Origin: UBA2991 sp965221735
GTDB lineage: Bacteria > Chloroflexota > Dehalococcoidia > Tepidiformales > Tepidiformaceae
Direction: 5' to 3'
DNA: 64,000 nucleotides
Assembly (NCBI GenBank): GCA_965221735.1
Contig: OZ244910.1
Coordinates: 496,001-560,000, forward strand
Below are positions 33,661 to 42,078 of this stretch, in pieces (the stretch's first letter is position 1; each line of letters starts with the position of its first letter). The notes beneath the pieces were generated by a model. That model was not told the DNA's origin, ran no database searches, and saw only the letters and a list, made by a program, of their open reading frames with translations. The position numbers and the translations under genes were made by a program.

Positions 33661-33981
33661 ATGCTCTTCGAGCTGCGACAGTACCGTATCAAGCCCGGCC
33701 GGCAGGCGGCCTGGGTTGAGTTCATGGAGGACACGATCATCCCCTTCCAGCAGTCGAAGGGCATGGTCATCCTCGGTAGCTTCACCGACGAGGAAGACGA
33801 GACCGTCTACATCTGGGTCCGCCGCTTCCGCGACGAGGCCGAGCGCGAGGCCCAGTACGAGGCCGTCTACCAGAGCGACGAGTGGAAGAACGAGATCGGC
33901 CCGAAGATCCCCGACATGATGGAGCGCGAAGGCATCGTCGTCCGCCGCCTCAACCCCACGCCCCACTCCGCCATCCAATAG
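33661..33981 (+). CDS. NIPSNAP family protein
   Basis: 106 residues, ferredoxin-like dimeric alpha/beta fold. The N-terminus MLFELRQYRIKPGRQAAWVEFMEDTIIPF and the FTDEEDETVYIWVRRFRDEAEREAQY stretch match NIPSNAP/ABM-like domains. The ATG at 33661 is preferred over a TTG five codons upstream because GGAGG sits 7 nt before it. No enzymatic activity is established for most NIPSNAP proteins. In bacteria they are often found near aromatic or isoprenoid degradation genes. It stands alone, with the next gene 35 bp downstream. Confidence 0.88.
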   Translation: MLFELRQYRIKPGRQAAWVEFMEDTIIPFQQSKGMVILGSFTDEEDETVYIWVRRFRDEAEREAQYEAVYQSDEWKNEIGPKIPDMMEREGIVVRRLNPTPHSAIQ

Positions 33982-34016
33982 GGGGTGGGTGCTACCCTTG
34001 AGGGCGGAGCGACAGC

Positions 34017-34307
34017 ATGGACGTGAAGGAAGCAGTCCGGACTTCCCGAGAGTTTGTCGCCGAGCTGTTCGGCGATGAAGACATCTCGGAAGTTCGGCTT
34101 GAAGAGGTCGTCATCGAGGACACCACCGGTGAATGGTGTATCACTATCGGTTTCAACCGCCGAACGCCGCCGCCGCCCAATTCGCTGGGTGAGCGCCTTG
34201 CGTTGAACGTGCTTCAACCGGAACGGACCTACAAGGTCGTTCGGCTGGACCGCCAGGGTGAGGTCAGATCCGTGACCGATCGCGCGCTTCCAGCCCTGAA
34301 CGCCTAG
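34017..34307 (+). CDS. Uncharacterised 96-residue protein, possible partner of a PIN-domain protein
   Basis: 96 residues with no family I can name. Amphipathic N-terminal helix (EAVRTSREFVAELFGDE), then an acidic-rich beta segment (SEVRLEEVVIEDTTGEWCITIGFNR), a proline stretch and a second beta hairpin (YKVVRLDRQGEVRSVTDR). The composition resembles small proteins that precede PIN genes. TAG of this gene overlaps GTG of the PIN gene (TAGTG), so the two are coupled, as in toxin-antitoxin pairs. A TACCCT box (33993-33998) and GGCGGAG lie upstream. It is less GC-biased at third positions than neighbours, which may indicate transfer. An antitoxin role is inference. Confidence 0.7.
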   Translation: MDVKEAVRTSREFVAELFGDEDISEVRLEEVVIEDTTGEWCITIGFNRRTPPPPNSLGERLALNVLQPERTYKVVRLDRQGEVRSVTDRALPALNA

Positions 34308-34768
34308 TGCCGCCAGAGGCATACTTCATCGATGCCAACCTGCTCGTGCTCTTTGCCACCGGAAGAGTCGACAGGGGTCTCATTGCCAAGCACAGGCGCC
34401 TGCGGGCCTACACTGCTGCCGACTACGACGTGCTGGCTTCGGTCGTAGCTCCAGCAAAGCGGCTCCTCGTGACTCCCAACACTCTTACCGAGGCGTCCAA
34501 CCTCCTGGCCCAGCATCGGGAGCCCGAGCGCTCCGACCTGTTGGAAGGCCTCCGGTTTCTGATTGAGGAGAGTGAGGAGGTTGTTATGGCCAGCGCGACT
34601 GCCGCCGAGAACCCAGACTTCGTTCGACTCGGCCTGACAGATGCGGTGCTGCTGGAGGTGATTACGCCGGATGCCCCGTTGCTTACCGTCGACCTCGATC
34701 TCTACCTGGCCGCTTTGGCGAAGGAGCCTAGTTCCGCAGAGAACTTCACGTGGCTTCGTGACCTGTAG
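34307..34768 (+). CDS. PIN-domain protein, likely toxin-type ribonuclease
   Basis: 153 residues. Four acidic residues of the PIN active site can be seen: Asp in YFIDANLLVLF (about residue 9), Glu in TPNTLTEASNLL, Asp in RLGLTDAVLLEV and Asp in PLLTVDLDLYLA. The order matches VapC-like metal-dependent ribonucleases that cut RNA. The GTG start overlaps the TAG of the upstream small gene, so it would be made only after that protein. The length is slightly above the usual 130-140 residues. A toxin role is likely but untested. It converges with the ACT-domain gene. Confidence 0.75.
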   Translation: MPPEAYFIDANLLVLFATGRVDRGLIAKHRRLRAYTAADYDVLASVVAPAKRLLVTPNTLTEASNLLAQHREPERSDLLEGLRFLIEESEEVVMASATAAENPDFVRLGLTDAVLLEVITPDAPLLTVDLDLYLAALAKEPSSAENFTWLRDL

Positions 34769-34791
34769 CCTCGACCGCCACGAGGCGCCCC

Positions 34792-35190
34792 TCACACCAC
34801 CTCGTCCGGCGTGAGCAGCGCCGCCGTGGCCTCGCGGTCCTCCGTGTTGAGCGCGACCGTTGCGTAGCCCTCGTGGCGGTCGAGGATGTGCAGGCTCTGG
34901 ATGTTGATCCCCGCGTCGCGGAAGCGTGCCGCGACCTTCGCCAGCGCCCCCGGCTCGTCCCGCAGCCGGATCAGGAGCACCTCGTCCGTGACCGCTCGGT
35001 AGCCCGCGTTCACCAGGCAGTGGAGCGCCCGGTCGTGGTCGCCCTCCTCCGTCGAGAGCGTGATGAGCCCCGTCTCCCCGCTGCGTTCCGTGTTGATCGC
35101 CACGAGGTTCACGTCGGCGCGTGCGAGCGCCTCCGTGATGTCGGCGATGATGCCGACCCTGTTCTGAACCGCCACTGTTATCTGCTTCAC
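34792..35190 (-). CDS. Tandem ACT-domain protein
   Basis: 132 residues made of two ACT domains. The first is residues 1-65 (ITVAVQNRVGIIADITEALARADVNL), the second from about 70 (VLLIRLRDEPGALAKVAARFRDAGINI). ACT domains bind amino acids and regulate enzymes. The GTG start is preceded by a GGGGG site. It lies 10 bp downstream of the histidine-decarboxylase-like gene and forms an operon with it and the NHL protein. It could therefore sense the substrate amino acid of that enzyme, although the ligand is unknown. Confidence 0.88.
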   Translation of the reverse strand: MKQITVAVQNRVGIIADITEALARADVNLVAINTERSGETGLITLSTEEGDHDRALHCLVNAGYRAVTDEVLLIRLRDEPGALAKVAARFRDAGINIQSLHILDRHEGYATVALNTEDREATAALLTPDEVV

Positions 35191-35200
35191 CGAGGCCCCC

Positions 35201-36376
35201 TCATGTCTCCGTGGAGCCGCTGCTCCGTGCGCAGGCGTCCACGATCTCGTCGACCATCGCGCGTGTGACGTGCGGCATCGTGATGACGTGCGCGATGTCG
35301 CCGAGCGGCGCGAGCTGCCACGCCTGCACGATCTCCTCCGCCGGCCTCGGAAAGACCACCGTCACCGAGTTCCGGTTGCGCCAGGCCGGGATGCCCCGCG
35401 CGTTGAAGCGCTCGACCGCGTACGCCGCCGTGTCGAGCATCTCCCCGACGAGCGTTCGCAGACCCTCAAGCCCGTAGTGCTCCAGGGCGTACCAGAGGAT
35501 GAGGGGCGTGAATCCGCTGCGCGAACCCGGCACGGTCGTATCGAGTGTGCCCAGGTACTCGACCGAGCGGGCGACGGTGTTCACGTAGTCGCTCTTCGTC
35601 AGGACGACACCGCAGGGCAGGGGCGCGCCGATCACCTTGTGCCCGCTCAGCGAGATGCTGTCGATGCCTGCGTCGAACCCGTACGGCTGCGGGTCGTCGA
35701 CGAACGGCAGGATCAGGCCGCTGAGCGCCGCGTCTGCGTGGACGTAGTGATTCGTGATCGCGAGGTCTTCGAGAATGGCGTTCACCCGCGTGAGGTCGTC
35801 GATGGCGCCCTTCATCGTCGTGCCGATGTTCGCCATGACGATGACCGGCGTGTCGCGGTGGATGCGCACGGTCTCGTACAGGTCGTCGTAGTCGAGCTCG
35901 CCGTTCTCCTGGCTCTTGATCATGATGTTGCGCATGTTCAGCACGCTCAGGTTCTTGAGCACGCTGTAGTGGGTGTCCTGCGAGAAATAGACGATGCCGT
36001 CCGGGTGCAGCTTCCGCGCCAGGTAGAGCCCGTACATGTTGCCCTCGGTGCCGCCCGAGGTGACGTAGCCCCACGCCTCCTCCTGCGGCAGGCGCACGAG
36101 GTCCGCGAACGTCGCCATGACCTCCCGCTCGATGTCTCGCGTGTTGACCTGGTAGTTGCTCTCGTGGAAGGGGTCGCCGATGTTGTTGAGCGAGTAGCGC
36201 AGGAACGGCGTGAGGGCGGAGTAGTCGTAGGCGAGGTTCGCGGGGTAGCCGGCCTGCCGTCGCGTGGCCTCTTCCAGGGCCTCGTGAAGGGCGTCGAGCC
36301 GCGCGCGGGTCTCCGGGCGCGGTGCGCCCATTCCCACAGACGCGTGCCCTCCGGATGCGCGCGGCCGCCCGGACAT
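35201..36376 (-). CDS. PLP-dependent histidine decarboxylase-like enzyme
   Basis: 391 residues, group II decarboxylase of the PLP-dependent histidine decarboxylase family (histidine to histamine and CO2). The PLP Lys is in SISLSGHKVIGAPLPCGVV (about residues 235-253), as in the Gram-negative Hdc motif S-G-H-K-x-x-G-x-P-x-P-C-G. Also visible are SGGTEGNMYGLY for phosphate binding and HADAALSG. The start at 36376 follows the NHL gene stop after 4 bp; M16 (36331) is an alternative start. Other substrates such as aromatic amino acids are possible. The gene is flanked in an operon by the NHL protein and the ACT protein. Confidence 0.87.
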   Translation of the reverse strand: MSGRPRASGGHASVGMGAPRPETRARLDALHEALEEATRRQAGYPANLAYDYSALTPFLRYSLNNIGDPFHESNYQVNTRDIEREVMATFADLVRLPQEEAWGYVTSGGTEGNMYGLYLARKLHPDGIVYFSQDTHYSVLKNLSVLNMRNIMIKSQENGELDYDDLYETVRIHRDTPVIVMANIGTTMKGAIDDLTRVNAILEDLAITNHYVHADAALSGLILPFVDDPQPYGFDAGIDSISLSGHKVIGAPLPCGVVLTKSDYVNTVARSVEYLGTLDTTVPGSRSGFTPLILWYALEHYGLEGLRTLVGEMLDTAAYAVERFNARGIPAWRNRNSVTVVFPRPAEEIVQAWQLAPLGDIAHVITMPHVTRAMVDEIVDACARSSGSTET

Positions 36377-36380
36377 CGCG

Positions 36381-37322
36381 CTACAGCCGGCGCAGCTTCG
36401 TGAAGCTCTTCAGCTCGCGCGGCGGATCGAGCGTGCGGCCCACGATGCTGAACGACACCTCGCCGACGTAGATGTCGCCGTGCGAGTCCACGGCCACGCC
36501 GTGGGGCGCGATGAACTGACCCGGCCCCTCGCCCTCATCCTCGTCCCCGAAGCGCGCGAGCAGGTCGCCGCCACGGCTCAGGATGCTGACGCGGTGCCCC
36601 AGCCCCGGGCACCCCTCCATGCCGCCCATCCCGTTCAGCTCCCCGATGTAGATGTTCCCGTCCGGGCCCAGCACCATCCCGTCGGGCCGGTGGATGTTGT
36701 TCCACATCTCGAGGAAGTTCCCCTCGGAGTCGAACACCTGCACGCGATGCGCCTCCCGGTCGGCCACGTACACCCGCTCCTCCTCGTCCACCGCCACGTT
36801 GTGGGGCCGGATGAACTGCCCCGCGTCGATGCCCGGGCCGCCCCAGGACAGAACGTGCTCGCCGTCGGCCGTGTAGCGATGCACGTTGGAGTTCCCGTAG
36901 CCGTCCGTGATGTAGAGGTCCCCGCTCGTGGGCGAGACCGCCGCGTGCGTCGGCCGGTTGAAGGGCGCACCGCTCCAGATCGGCGCCGGGTCGCCCCCAA
37001 GGGTGAGCAGCAGCTCCCCGTCCTGCGACCATTTCGTGATCGAGTGCGTCCCGTCGTCGACGCACCAGACCGCCTCGTCCGCGCCGATGAACATGCCATG
37101 CGTTCGCGCGTCGAACACGCCCCGCCCGAAGCTGCGCAGGAAGCTCCCCTGCTGGTCGAAGACCATCACCGGGTAGTCGGTGTTGCGCGTCAGGAGGAAC
37201 ACCTCGTCGCGCGAGTTGACCGCCACGCCGGGCGTCTCCCGGAGCGTGACTCCCTCGGGAAGCTGCTCCCAGCCCTCTACTACCTCGTACCGAAAATCGC
37301 CATCGCCCAGGGTGACTGCCAT
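36381..37322 (-). CDS. NHL-repeat beta-propeller protein
   Basis: 313 residues with at least five NHL repeats and probably six blades. Copies read PHNVAVDEEERVYVADREAHRVQVFDSEGNF, PDGMVLGPDGNIYIGE and PHGVAVDSHGDIYVGEV. The fold resembles peptidyl-alpha-hydroxyglycine alpha-amidating lyase and 6-bladed scaffolds, but no signal peptide is seen and the catalytic residues are not conserved, so it could be a cytoplasmic binding protein. The ATG has a GGGAGGAG site. It is the first gene of the operon with the decarboxylase and the ACT protein. Function unknown. Confidence 0.8.
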   Translation of the reverse strand: MAVTLGDGDFRYEVVEGWEQLPEGVTLRETPGVAVNSRDEVFLLTRNTDYPVMVFDQQGSFLRSFGRGVFDARTHGMFIGADEAVWCVDDGTHSITKWSQDGELLLTLGGDPAPIWSGAPFNRPTHAAVSPTSGDLYITDGYGNSNVHRYTADGEHVLSWGGPGIDAGQFIRPHNVAVDEEERVYVADREAHRVQVFDSEGNFLEMWNNIHRPDGMVLGPDGNIYIGELNGMGGMEGCPGLGHRVSILSRGGDLLARFGDEDEGEGPGQFIAPHGVAVDSHGDIYVGEVSFSIVGRTLDPPRELKSFTKLRRL

Positions 37323-37353
37323 CGCTCGACTCCTCCCGCGTGACCGCCGCCGA

Positions 37354-37383
37354 TTGACCCCACCCGCGGACCGATCACAGACT
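37354..37383 (+). promoter_or_regulatory. TrkH promoter
   Basis: TTGACC (37354-37359), 18 nt, then CAGACT (37378-37383), which lies 7 nt before the ATG at 37391. It is the best -35/-10 pair for a leaderless gene here, although the first base of the -10 is C. Confidence 0.4.
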
Positions 37384-37390
37384 GCGGGCG

Positions 37391-38809
37391 ATGGTAACCG
37401 CTCGACAGCCCGCTGGGGACGGTCCCCCTGCCGGAGTCGAGGCTGGCCAACGCCTCGCGATCCTCTCCTCCTTCTACCGGCGCGTGTCCCGCTGGCTGCG
37501 CTGGCCCCGCAGCGGCGCCATCCTCTCCGTCCTCGCCTACGCCCTCCTGCTGGCCGCCGGCACCCTCCTCCTCCTCGCCCCGGCCGCCTCCACCGCCCAC
37601 ACGAACGCCGCCGATGCGTTCTTCACGAGCGTTTCCGCCGTCACCCTCACGGGGCTCGTCACCGTGCCCGTGCAGGAGCACTGGACGCTCCTCGGCGAGG
37701 GCATCCTCGCCGCCCTGACCGTCTCCGGCGGCCTGCTCTATCTCGTCGGCGCGACCGTCATCCTCTGGCTCCTCGGGCGCCGCCTGGGAATGCGCGACTC
37801 CGGCATGAAGCGCCTCTTCCGCGGCGTGCCCGGCATCGGCGAGGTGATTCCCGTCGTCCGGACCGTCCTTGCCGCCGCTCTCGCCGTGCAGGCAATCGGC
37901 GCGGTTGCCCTCTTCCTCGTCATGCTCGCTGCCGACGTCCCCGCCGACCGCGCCCTCTGGTGGGGACCGTTCCACGCGATCAGCGCTTTTAACAACACGG
38001 GCTTCTCCCTGCCCGACAGCGGCTACGCCGGCTTCCACGACGACGTGCCCGTCCTGGCCGTCACGGGCGCTCTCGCGATGCTCGGCGCCATCGGGCCGAT
38101 CCCCCTGGCCCTCTACGCCTCCCGGCGCTCCCTCCGCCGCCTCCCCCTCGACACGCGCGTCATCCTCGTCGCGATGGCGGCCGTCCTCGTCGGGGGCGCG
38201 GGCGTGCTCCTGATCGGTGAGTGGACCAACCCGGCCACCCTCGCCGCCGAGCCCGGTTGGCGCCGCCCCTTCCTCGCCCTCTTCGAGTCATCCGCCCGGA
38301 CGACCGGCTTCACCACGCTCGACACCGCCGCCTTCCGCGAGGAGAGCAAGGTCTTCGGCACCGGCCTGATGCTGATCGGCGGCGCTGCGGGCTCCGTCAG
38401 CGGCGGCCTCAAGGTGGCGACGATCGCCGTCCTCGCGACCGGCCTCCTGAACGCCCTCGGGGGCCGCGACCGCCTCTCCCTTCTCGGCAGCGAGCTGCCG
38501 GCCTCCGCCTTCCGCCACGCCCTTGCCATCACCTTCCTCTTCGGCGGGGCTGTCACCTTCCTTTGCGCGGGCATCATCGCGGCCTCCCACGCCGCCCCCA
38601 TCGACGCACTCTTCGAGGGCATCTCCGCCGTCACCCTCTCGGGCTGGTCGGTCGGTCAGACCGCGGACGCAGGTGCGTGGGAGCGAGGCCTCCTCATCAC
38701 GGCCATGCTCCTTGGCCGCTTCGGACCGCTCCTGCTCGTCATCCAGATGGCGCGTGAGCGCCGCCAGACCCCCATGCGCCACGTCGAGGACAGCATCCGC
38801 TTCGGCTAG
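37391..38809 (+). CDS. TrkH/KtrB-type potassium transporter subunit
   Basis: 472 residues of the SKT (Trk/Ktr/HKT) family that takes up K+ (or Na+) through four pore-loop repeats. The selectivity-loop Gly residues are in SAVTLTGLVTV, SAFNNTGFSLP, SARTTGFTTLD and SAVTLSGWSVG. Each repeat has two transmembrane helices flanking the loop, and an N-terminal helix precedes them. The NAD-binding regulatory subunit TrkA/KtrA is not adjacent. The ATG at 37391 lies close to a CAGACT box, suggesting a leaderless mRNA. It is divergent from the NHL gene. Confidence 0.93.
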   Translation: MVTARQPAGDGPPAGVEAGQRLAILSSFYRRVSRWLRWPRSGAILSVLAYALLLAAGTLLLLAPAASTAHTNAADAFFTSVSAVTLTGLVTVPVQEHWTLLGEGILAALTVSGGLLYLVGATVILWLLGRRLGMRDSGMKRLFRGVPGIGEVIPVVRTVLAAALAVQAIGAVALFLVMLAADVPADRALWWGPFHAISAFNNTGFSLPDSGYAGFHDDVPVLAVTGALAMLGAIGPIPLALYASRRSLRRLPLDTRVILVAMAAVLVGGAGVLLIGEWTNPATLAAEPGWRRPFLALFESSARTTGFTTLDTAAFREESKVFGTGLMLIGGAAGSVSGGLKVATIAVLATGLLNALGGRDRLSLLGSELPASAFRHALAITFLFGGAVTFLCAGIIAASHAAPIDALFEGISAVTLSGWSVGQTADAGAWERGLLITAMLLGRFGPLLLVIQMARERRQTPMRHVEDSIRFG

Positions 38810-38883
38810 AGGCGCCCTCGACTGCGAGCGGCGCAGCCACCGGCGCGCGCGGGCCTCCGGGCCGCGGTTCTAGGATGGCGCTC

Positions 38884-39687
38884 ATGGAGCGCATCCGCGG
38901 AGCACGACGGCTGGTGTGGGTCAGGGTCGTCCTGGGCGTTGCGGTTGCAGTGGCGGTCGCCGTGGGGGTTCTTCTGGCCGTGAGAAGCGGTGGTGGGGAA
39001 GCGGTCGTCACTCCGACCTCGACGCTCACGATGGAGACCTGCCTGGCGTACAGGGGGTCGGGCGACACGGCGCCCGAAGGCGGTCCCTGCCTGGTTGTCG
39101 TGTCCGATGGCTCGTCCGACTCGCTCGTCCTGGAGTGGGTCGGGGGCCCCGACAACGTCACCGGGTGGCAGTACCGGAGGGCGACCTGGAACACCGGCGA
39201 GTCGCGCCAGGACCCGTGGGGCCCGTGGACGGACATCCCCGGCAGCGACTCGGCGACCCGCGCCTTCGAACTTACCGGCCTTAGCAGCGATACCGGGCAT
39301 CGCTTCGAGGTTCGAGCGGTCACGGGTGGCGTCGATGGCGTCCCTTCCAACCTCGAGGGCGGCATCACCCACAGGCCCGGAGAGCCTCCCCTCATCTACG
39401 CGGGCAGGATCGTCGAGGGCGACGGTCGTACCGAGTGGCAGCTCGGCGCCTTCACCTTCACGATCCCCGAGGGCATGCGCCTGGTCGGCGGCCTCTCCTG
39501 GGCCTCAGGCGGAGATTCGGGTACGTCCGTCCAGGACTTCCAGGGACGGGGCAGCCTGAACTTCGTCCACACCCAGGAGGTTGTGAGACCGCACCTGCGG
39601 GACGATCTCTCGGCCGGCGCCAGGCTTCGGTTTCAGGTGCTCCTGAACGCGCTCATCGCCTCGGTGCGTGTCCTCCCCGACGAATAG
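38884..39687 (+). CDS. Membrane-anchored protein with fibronectin type III domain
   Basis: 267 residues. The N-terminus has a basic stretch and one hydrophobic helix (about 10-35), so it is probably membrane-anchored or secreted. A FN3-like domain follows at about 75-160 with LVLEWVGGPDNVTGWQYRR and TGHRFEVRAV typical of the fold. A C-terminal region of about 90 residues is unassigned (FTFTIPEGMRLVGGLSW). The ATG at 38884 is preferred because a TAGGAT box ends 7 nt before it; an ATG at 38875 lies inside that box. A sensing or surface role is inferred only from its architecture. Confidence 0.7.
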   Translation: MERIRGARRLVWVRVVLGVAVAVAVAVGVLLAVRSGGGEAVVTPTSTLTMETCLAYRGSGDTAPEGGPCLVVVSDGSSDSLVLEWVGGPDNVTGWQYRRATWNTGESRQDPWGPWTDIPGSDSATRAFELTGLSSDTGHRFEVRAVTGGVDGVPSNLEGGITHRPGEPPLIYAGRIVEGDGRTEWQLGAFTFTIPEGMRLVGGLSWASGGDSGTSVQDFQGRGSLNFVHTQEVVRPHLRDDLSAGARLRFQVLLNALIASVRVLPDE

Positions 39688-39708
39688 GGACGCCCCCAGC
39701 TACGGCGG

Positions 39709-40335
39709 CTACTCCCACTCGTACCCCGACGCCCGCAGGTCGGCCTGCAACCCTGCGTAGTCGCCCTGGAAATGGTGCGCCTGCATCCCCACCCCCCGCG
39801 CCGCCTCGACGTTCTCCGCGAGGTCGTCGATGAAGAAGCAGGCGGTTTCAGGCAAACCGATGCGCTCCGCCGCGAGGTGGTAGATGGCCGGGTCCGGCTT
39901 CGCCAGCCCGACCAGCCCCGAGATCACCCGGTCCGTCCAGTTCACCTCGACGCCGAACTGTTCCGTGATCCGCGTCTCGAGGTCGGGGGCGGCGTTGCTC
40001 AGCAAACCGACGCGGACGCCCGCCGCCGCCAGGGCGTTCGCCAGGTCGATGTTCGGCTGGTGCACCCGGATCGGGCGCGCGTACCACTCCTCGAAGAGCC
40101 CCTCGGCGCGGTCGCCGCAGTGCTCCGCCAGCGACGCGATCGCCGCCGCCCGCCAGATCGAGCGATCGCTGATGCGTCCCGTCTGCAGATCCCGCCACGC
40201 GTCCGTGCCGTAGAGCGCGCGCCGCAGCGCCCGTGCGGGTAGGCCGTTCCGCTCGCAGAACGCGTCGTACTCGTCCCAGTCCTGGCGCAGGAGCACGCCG
40301 CCGAAGTCGAACAGGACCGCGCGGTCGCCGGACAT
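39709..40335 (-). CDS. HAD-superfamily hydrolase, epoxide-hydrolase/haloacid-type
   Basis: 208 residues. Motif I is VLFDFGGVLL, motif II LLSNAAPDLE, the Lys motif VGLAKPDPAIY and motif IV CFFIDDLAENVEAARG. A short helical cap lies at about 18-85. It is similar to sEH N-terminal-type HADs. It acts on a phosphate monoester or related substrate, unknown. The start at 40335 is 10 bp after the SDR stop, so the two form a likely operon. Convergent with the FN3 gene. Confidence 0.87.
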   Translation of the reverse strand: MSGDRAVLFDFGGVLLRQDWDEYDAFCERNGLPARALRRALYGTDAWRDLQTGRISDRSIWRAAAIASLAEHCGDRAEGLFEEWYARPIRVHQPNIDLANALAAAGVRVGLLSNAAPDLETRITEQFGVEVNWTDRVISGLVGLAKPDPAIYHLAAERIGLPETACFFIDDLAENVEAARGVGMQAHHFQGDYAGLQADLRASGYEWE

Positions 40336-40345
40336 CGAGCCCTCG

Positions 40346-41275
40346 CTAGCTCGACTGCGCGCGCTGGTAGAAGTTCAGCCCCTCGATCGCGGGCCTGAAG
40401 ACCGCCGGCATCCGCTGGAACATGTCGTCAACCGTCCACGGCTCCTTGCCTTGGATCTGTCGGATCATGTCGGGCGTGTTGAACAGCGACACCTGGTAGC
40501 CCGAGGCTCCGATCACCTGCCCGTTGATCCAGCCCGACTCCGTGCTCGCCAGGTACACGACCGGCGGCGCCACGTTGTCCGGCGACATCTCCCGCGCGCG
40601 ATCTTCGGCCGCGCGCTGCTGGGCCGCGTCGAGCTGTCGACGCCGCTCGGGGGGAATCGTGTCGCCCATGCGCGTCGCCGCGCCCGGGCTGATCGCGTTC
40701 GCGGTCACGCCGTAGCGGCCGAGCGCGTTCGCGCACGAGTACGTCAGCCCCACGATGCCGAGCTTGGCGGCGGCGTAATTCGGCTGCCCCGGCGACCCCG
40801 AAAGCCCGGAAACCGAGGTGAAGTTGATCAGCCGGTAGTCGCCCTTGCGCTCCTGCCGCCAGTAGATCGACGCGTACTTGGAGGTGTTGAACGTGCCCTT
40901 CAGGTGGACCGCGATGACCGCGTCCCACTCGGCCTCGTTCATGTTGAAGATCATGCGGTCGCGGAGGATGCCGGCGACGTTGCAGAGGATGTCGAGCGAC
41001 CCGTACTCGTTCAGCGCGGCGCGGATGATCTGCTCCGACGCGTCGTAGTCCGAGACGTCGTCGAAGTTGGCGACGGCCCTGCCGCCGGCCGCTTCGATCT
41101 CGCGCACGACCTCGCGCGCCGGCGCGTCGTCGGCGCCCTCGCCGTCGACACTGCCGCCCAGGTCGTTCACGACCACGGCCGCGCCCTCGCTCGCCATCAG
41201 CTTCGCGATCGAGGCGCCGATGCCCCGCCCCGCGCCCGTCACGATCGCCACGCGATCCTTCAGTCGATCCGCCAT
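40346..41275 (-). CDS. Short-chain dehydrogenase/reductase
   Basis: 309 residues, classical SDR. The cofactor motif TGAGRGIGASIA is at about 14-25, NVAG and N-terminal Asp (VVNDLGG) suggest NAD(H)-type binding. The catalytic Ser is in NFTSVSGLSG, Tyr and Lys are in PNYAAAKLGIVG. A C-terminal extension of about 60 residues after the fold (PWTVDDMFQRMPAVFRPAIEGL) resembles peroxisomal-multifunctional/hydroxysteroid-like SDRs that work with CoA esters. The substrate is unknown. The ATG has an AGGAG site. It is transcribed ahead of the HAD gene and may act in lipid or aromatic acid breakdown together with the thiolase and CoA-transferase genes in the window. Confidence 0.9.
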   Translation of the reverse strand: MADRLKDRVAIVTGAGRGIGASIAKLMASEGAAVVVNDLGGSVDGEGADDAPAREVVREIEAAGGRAVANFDDVSDYDASEQIIRAALNEYGSLDILCNVAGILRDRMIFNMNEAEWDAVIAVHLKGTFNTSKYASIYWRQERKGDYRLINFTSVSGLSGSPGQPNYAAAKLGIVGLTYSCANALGRYGVTANAISPGAATRMGDTIPPERRRQLDAAQQRAAEDRAREMSPDNVAPPVVYLASTESGWINGQVIGASGYQVSLFNTPDMIRQIQGKEPWTVDDMFQRMPAVFRPAIEGLNFYQRAQSS

Positions 41276-41419
41276 CTCGGTTCTCCTCTGCCCTGCTGGT
41301 TCTGGTGTCGCGGGCGCTCGCGGCCCGTGTATTCACAAAGCCGCCTCATTCTGCCACCCGCCCCCGAAGGCGCGAGCGCCCCCGCCCGCCGCCTCTCCCG
41401 TGGCAGAATGGCGTTCCCC

Positions 41420-42070
41420 ATGAGCCTGCCGGACGACAAGCACCGCCCCTACGACCGCGACAGCGTCGACCACGTCCTCACGACGACCCGCTCCGTGCGC
41501 CGCCGCCTCGACTTCGACCGGCCCGTCGAGCCCGAGGTCATCGAGGAGTGCATCAGCATCGCCATCCAGGCCGCGCCCGGCGGCGGCGAGGCCCGCCCCT
41601 GGCACTTCATGGTCGTGACCGACGAGGCCAAGCGCGACGCCATCGGCGGGCTCTACCGCGAGGGCTTCTACCAGTTCGCCGGGGCCCGCCCCATGCGCCC
41701 CGTCATCGCCTACCTCGCCGACAACATCCACCGCTGCCCCGTCCTCATCATCCCCTGCATCGAGGGGCGCGCCGAGAACGACGGGCAGGGCGCCCAGGCG
41801 AGCCTCTACGGCCAGATCCTGCCCGCCGCCTGGTCGCTCCAGATGGCGCTCCGCACGCGCGGCCTCGGCACCGCCTGGACCGGCATCCACCTCCGCTACG
41901 CCGAGGAGGTCGCCAACCTCCTCGCCATTCCCGACACCGTCAGCCAGGCGACCCTCTTCCCCGTCGCCTACTTCACCGGCGACGACAACTTCAAGCCCGT
42001 CGAGCGCCCGCCCGTCTCCGAGGTCATCCACTGGGACGCCTGGGGCTCCCGCGACAAGCCGATCGCCTGA
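41420..42070 (+). CDS. Nitroreductase-family FMN protein
   Basis: 216 residues of the nitroreductase (NfsB-like) FMN-binding fold. It has TTRSVRRRLDFDRPVEPEVIEECISIAIQAAPGGGEARPWHF, with the R-S-x-R-x-F motif and the FMN site in P-W-H-F, and GLGTAWTGIHL near the end. Such enzymes reduce nitro groups, quinones or enones with NAD(P)H. A CAGAAT box (41404-41409) lies just upstream of the start; ATG 41420 is favoured, ATG 41408 is the alternative. It converges with hicB. Confidence 0.9.
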   Translation: MSLPDDKHRPYDRDSVDHVLTTTRSVRRRLDFDRPVEPEVIEECISIAIQAAPGGGEARPWHFMVVTDEAKRDAIGGLYREGFYQFAGARPMRPVIAYLADNIHRCPVLIIPCIEGRAENDGQGAQASLYGQILPAAWSLQMALRTRGLGTAWTGIHLRYAEEVANLLAIPDTVSQATLFPVAYFTGDDNFKPVERPPVSEVIHWDAWGSRDKPIA

Positions 42071-42078
42071 ACCGCCGG

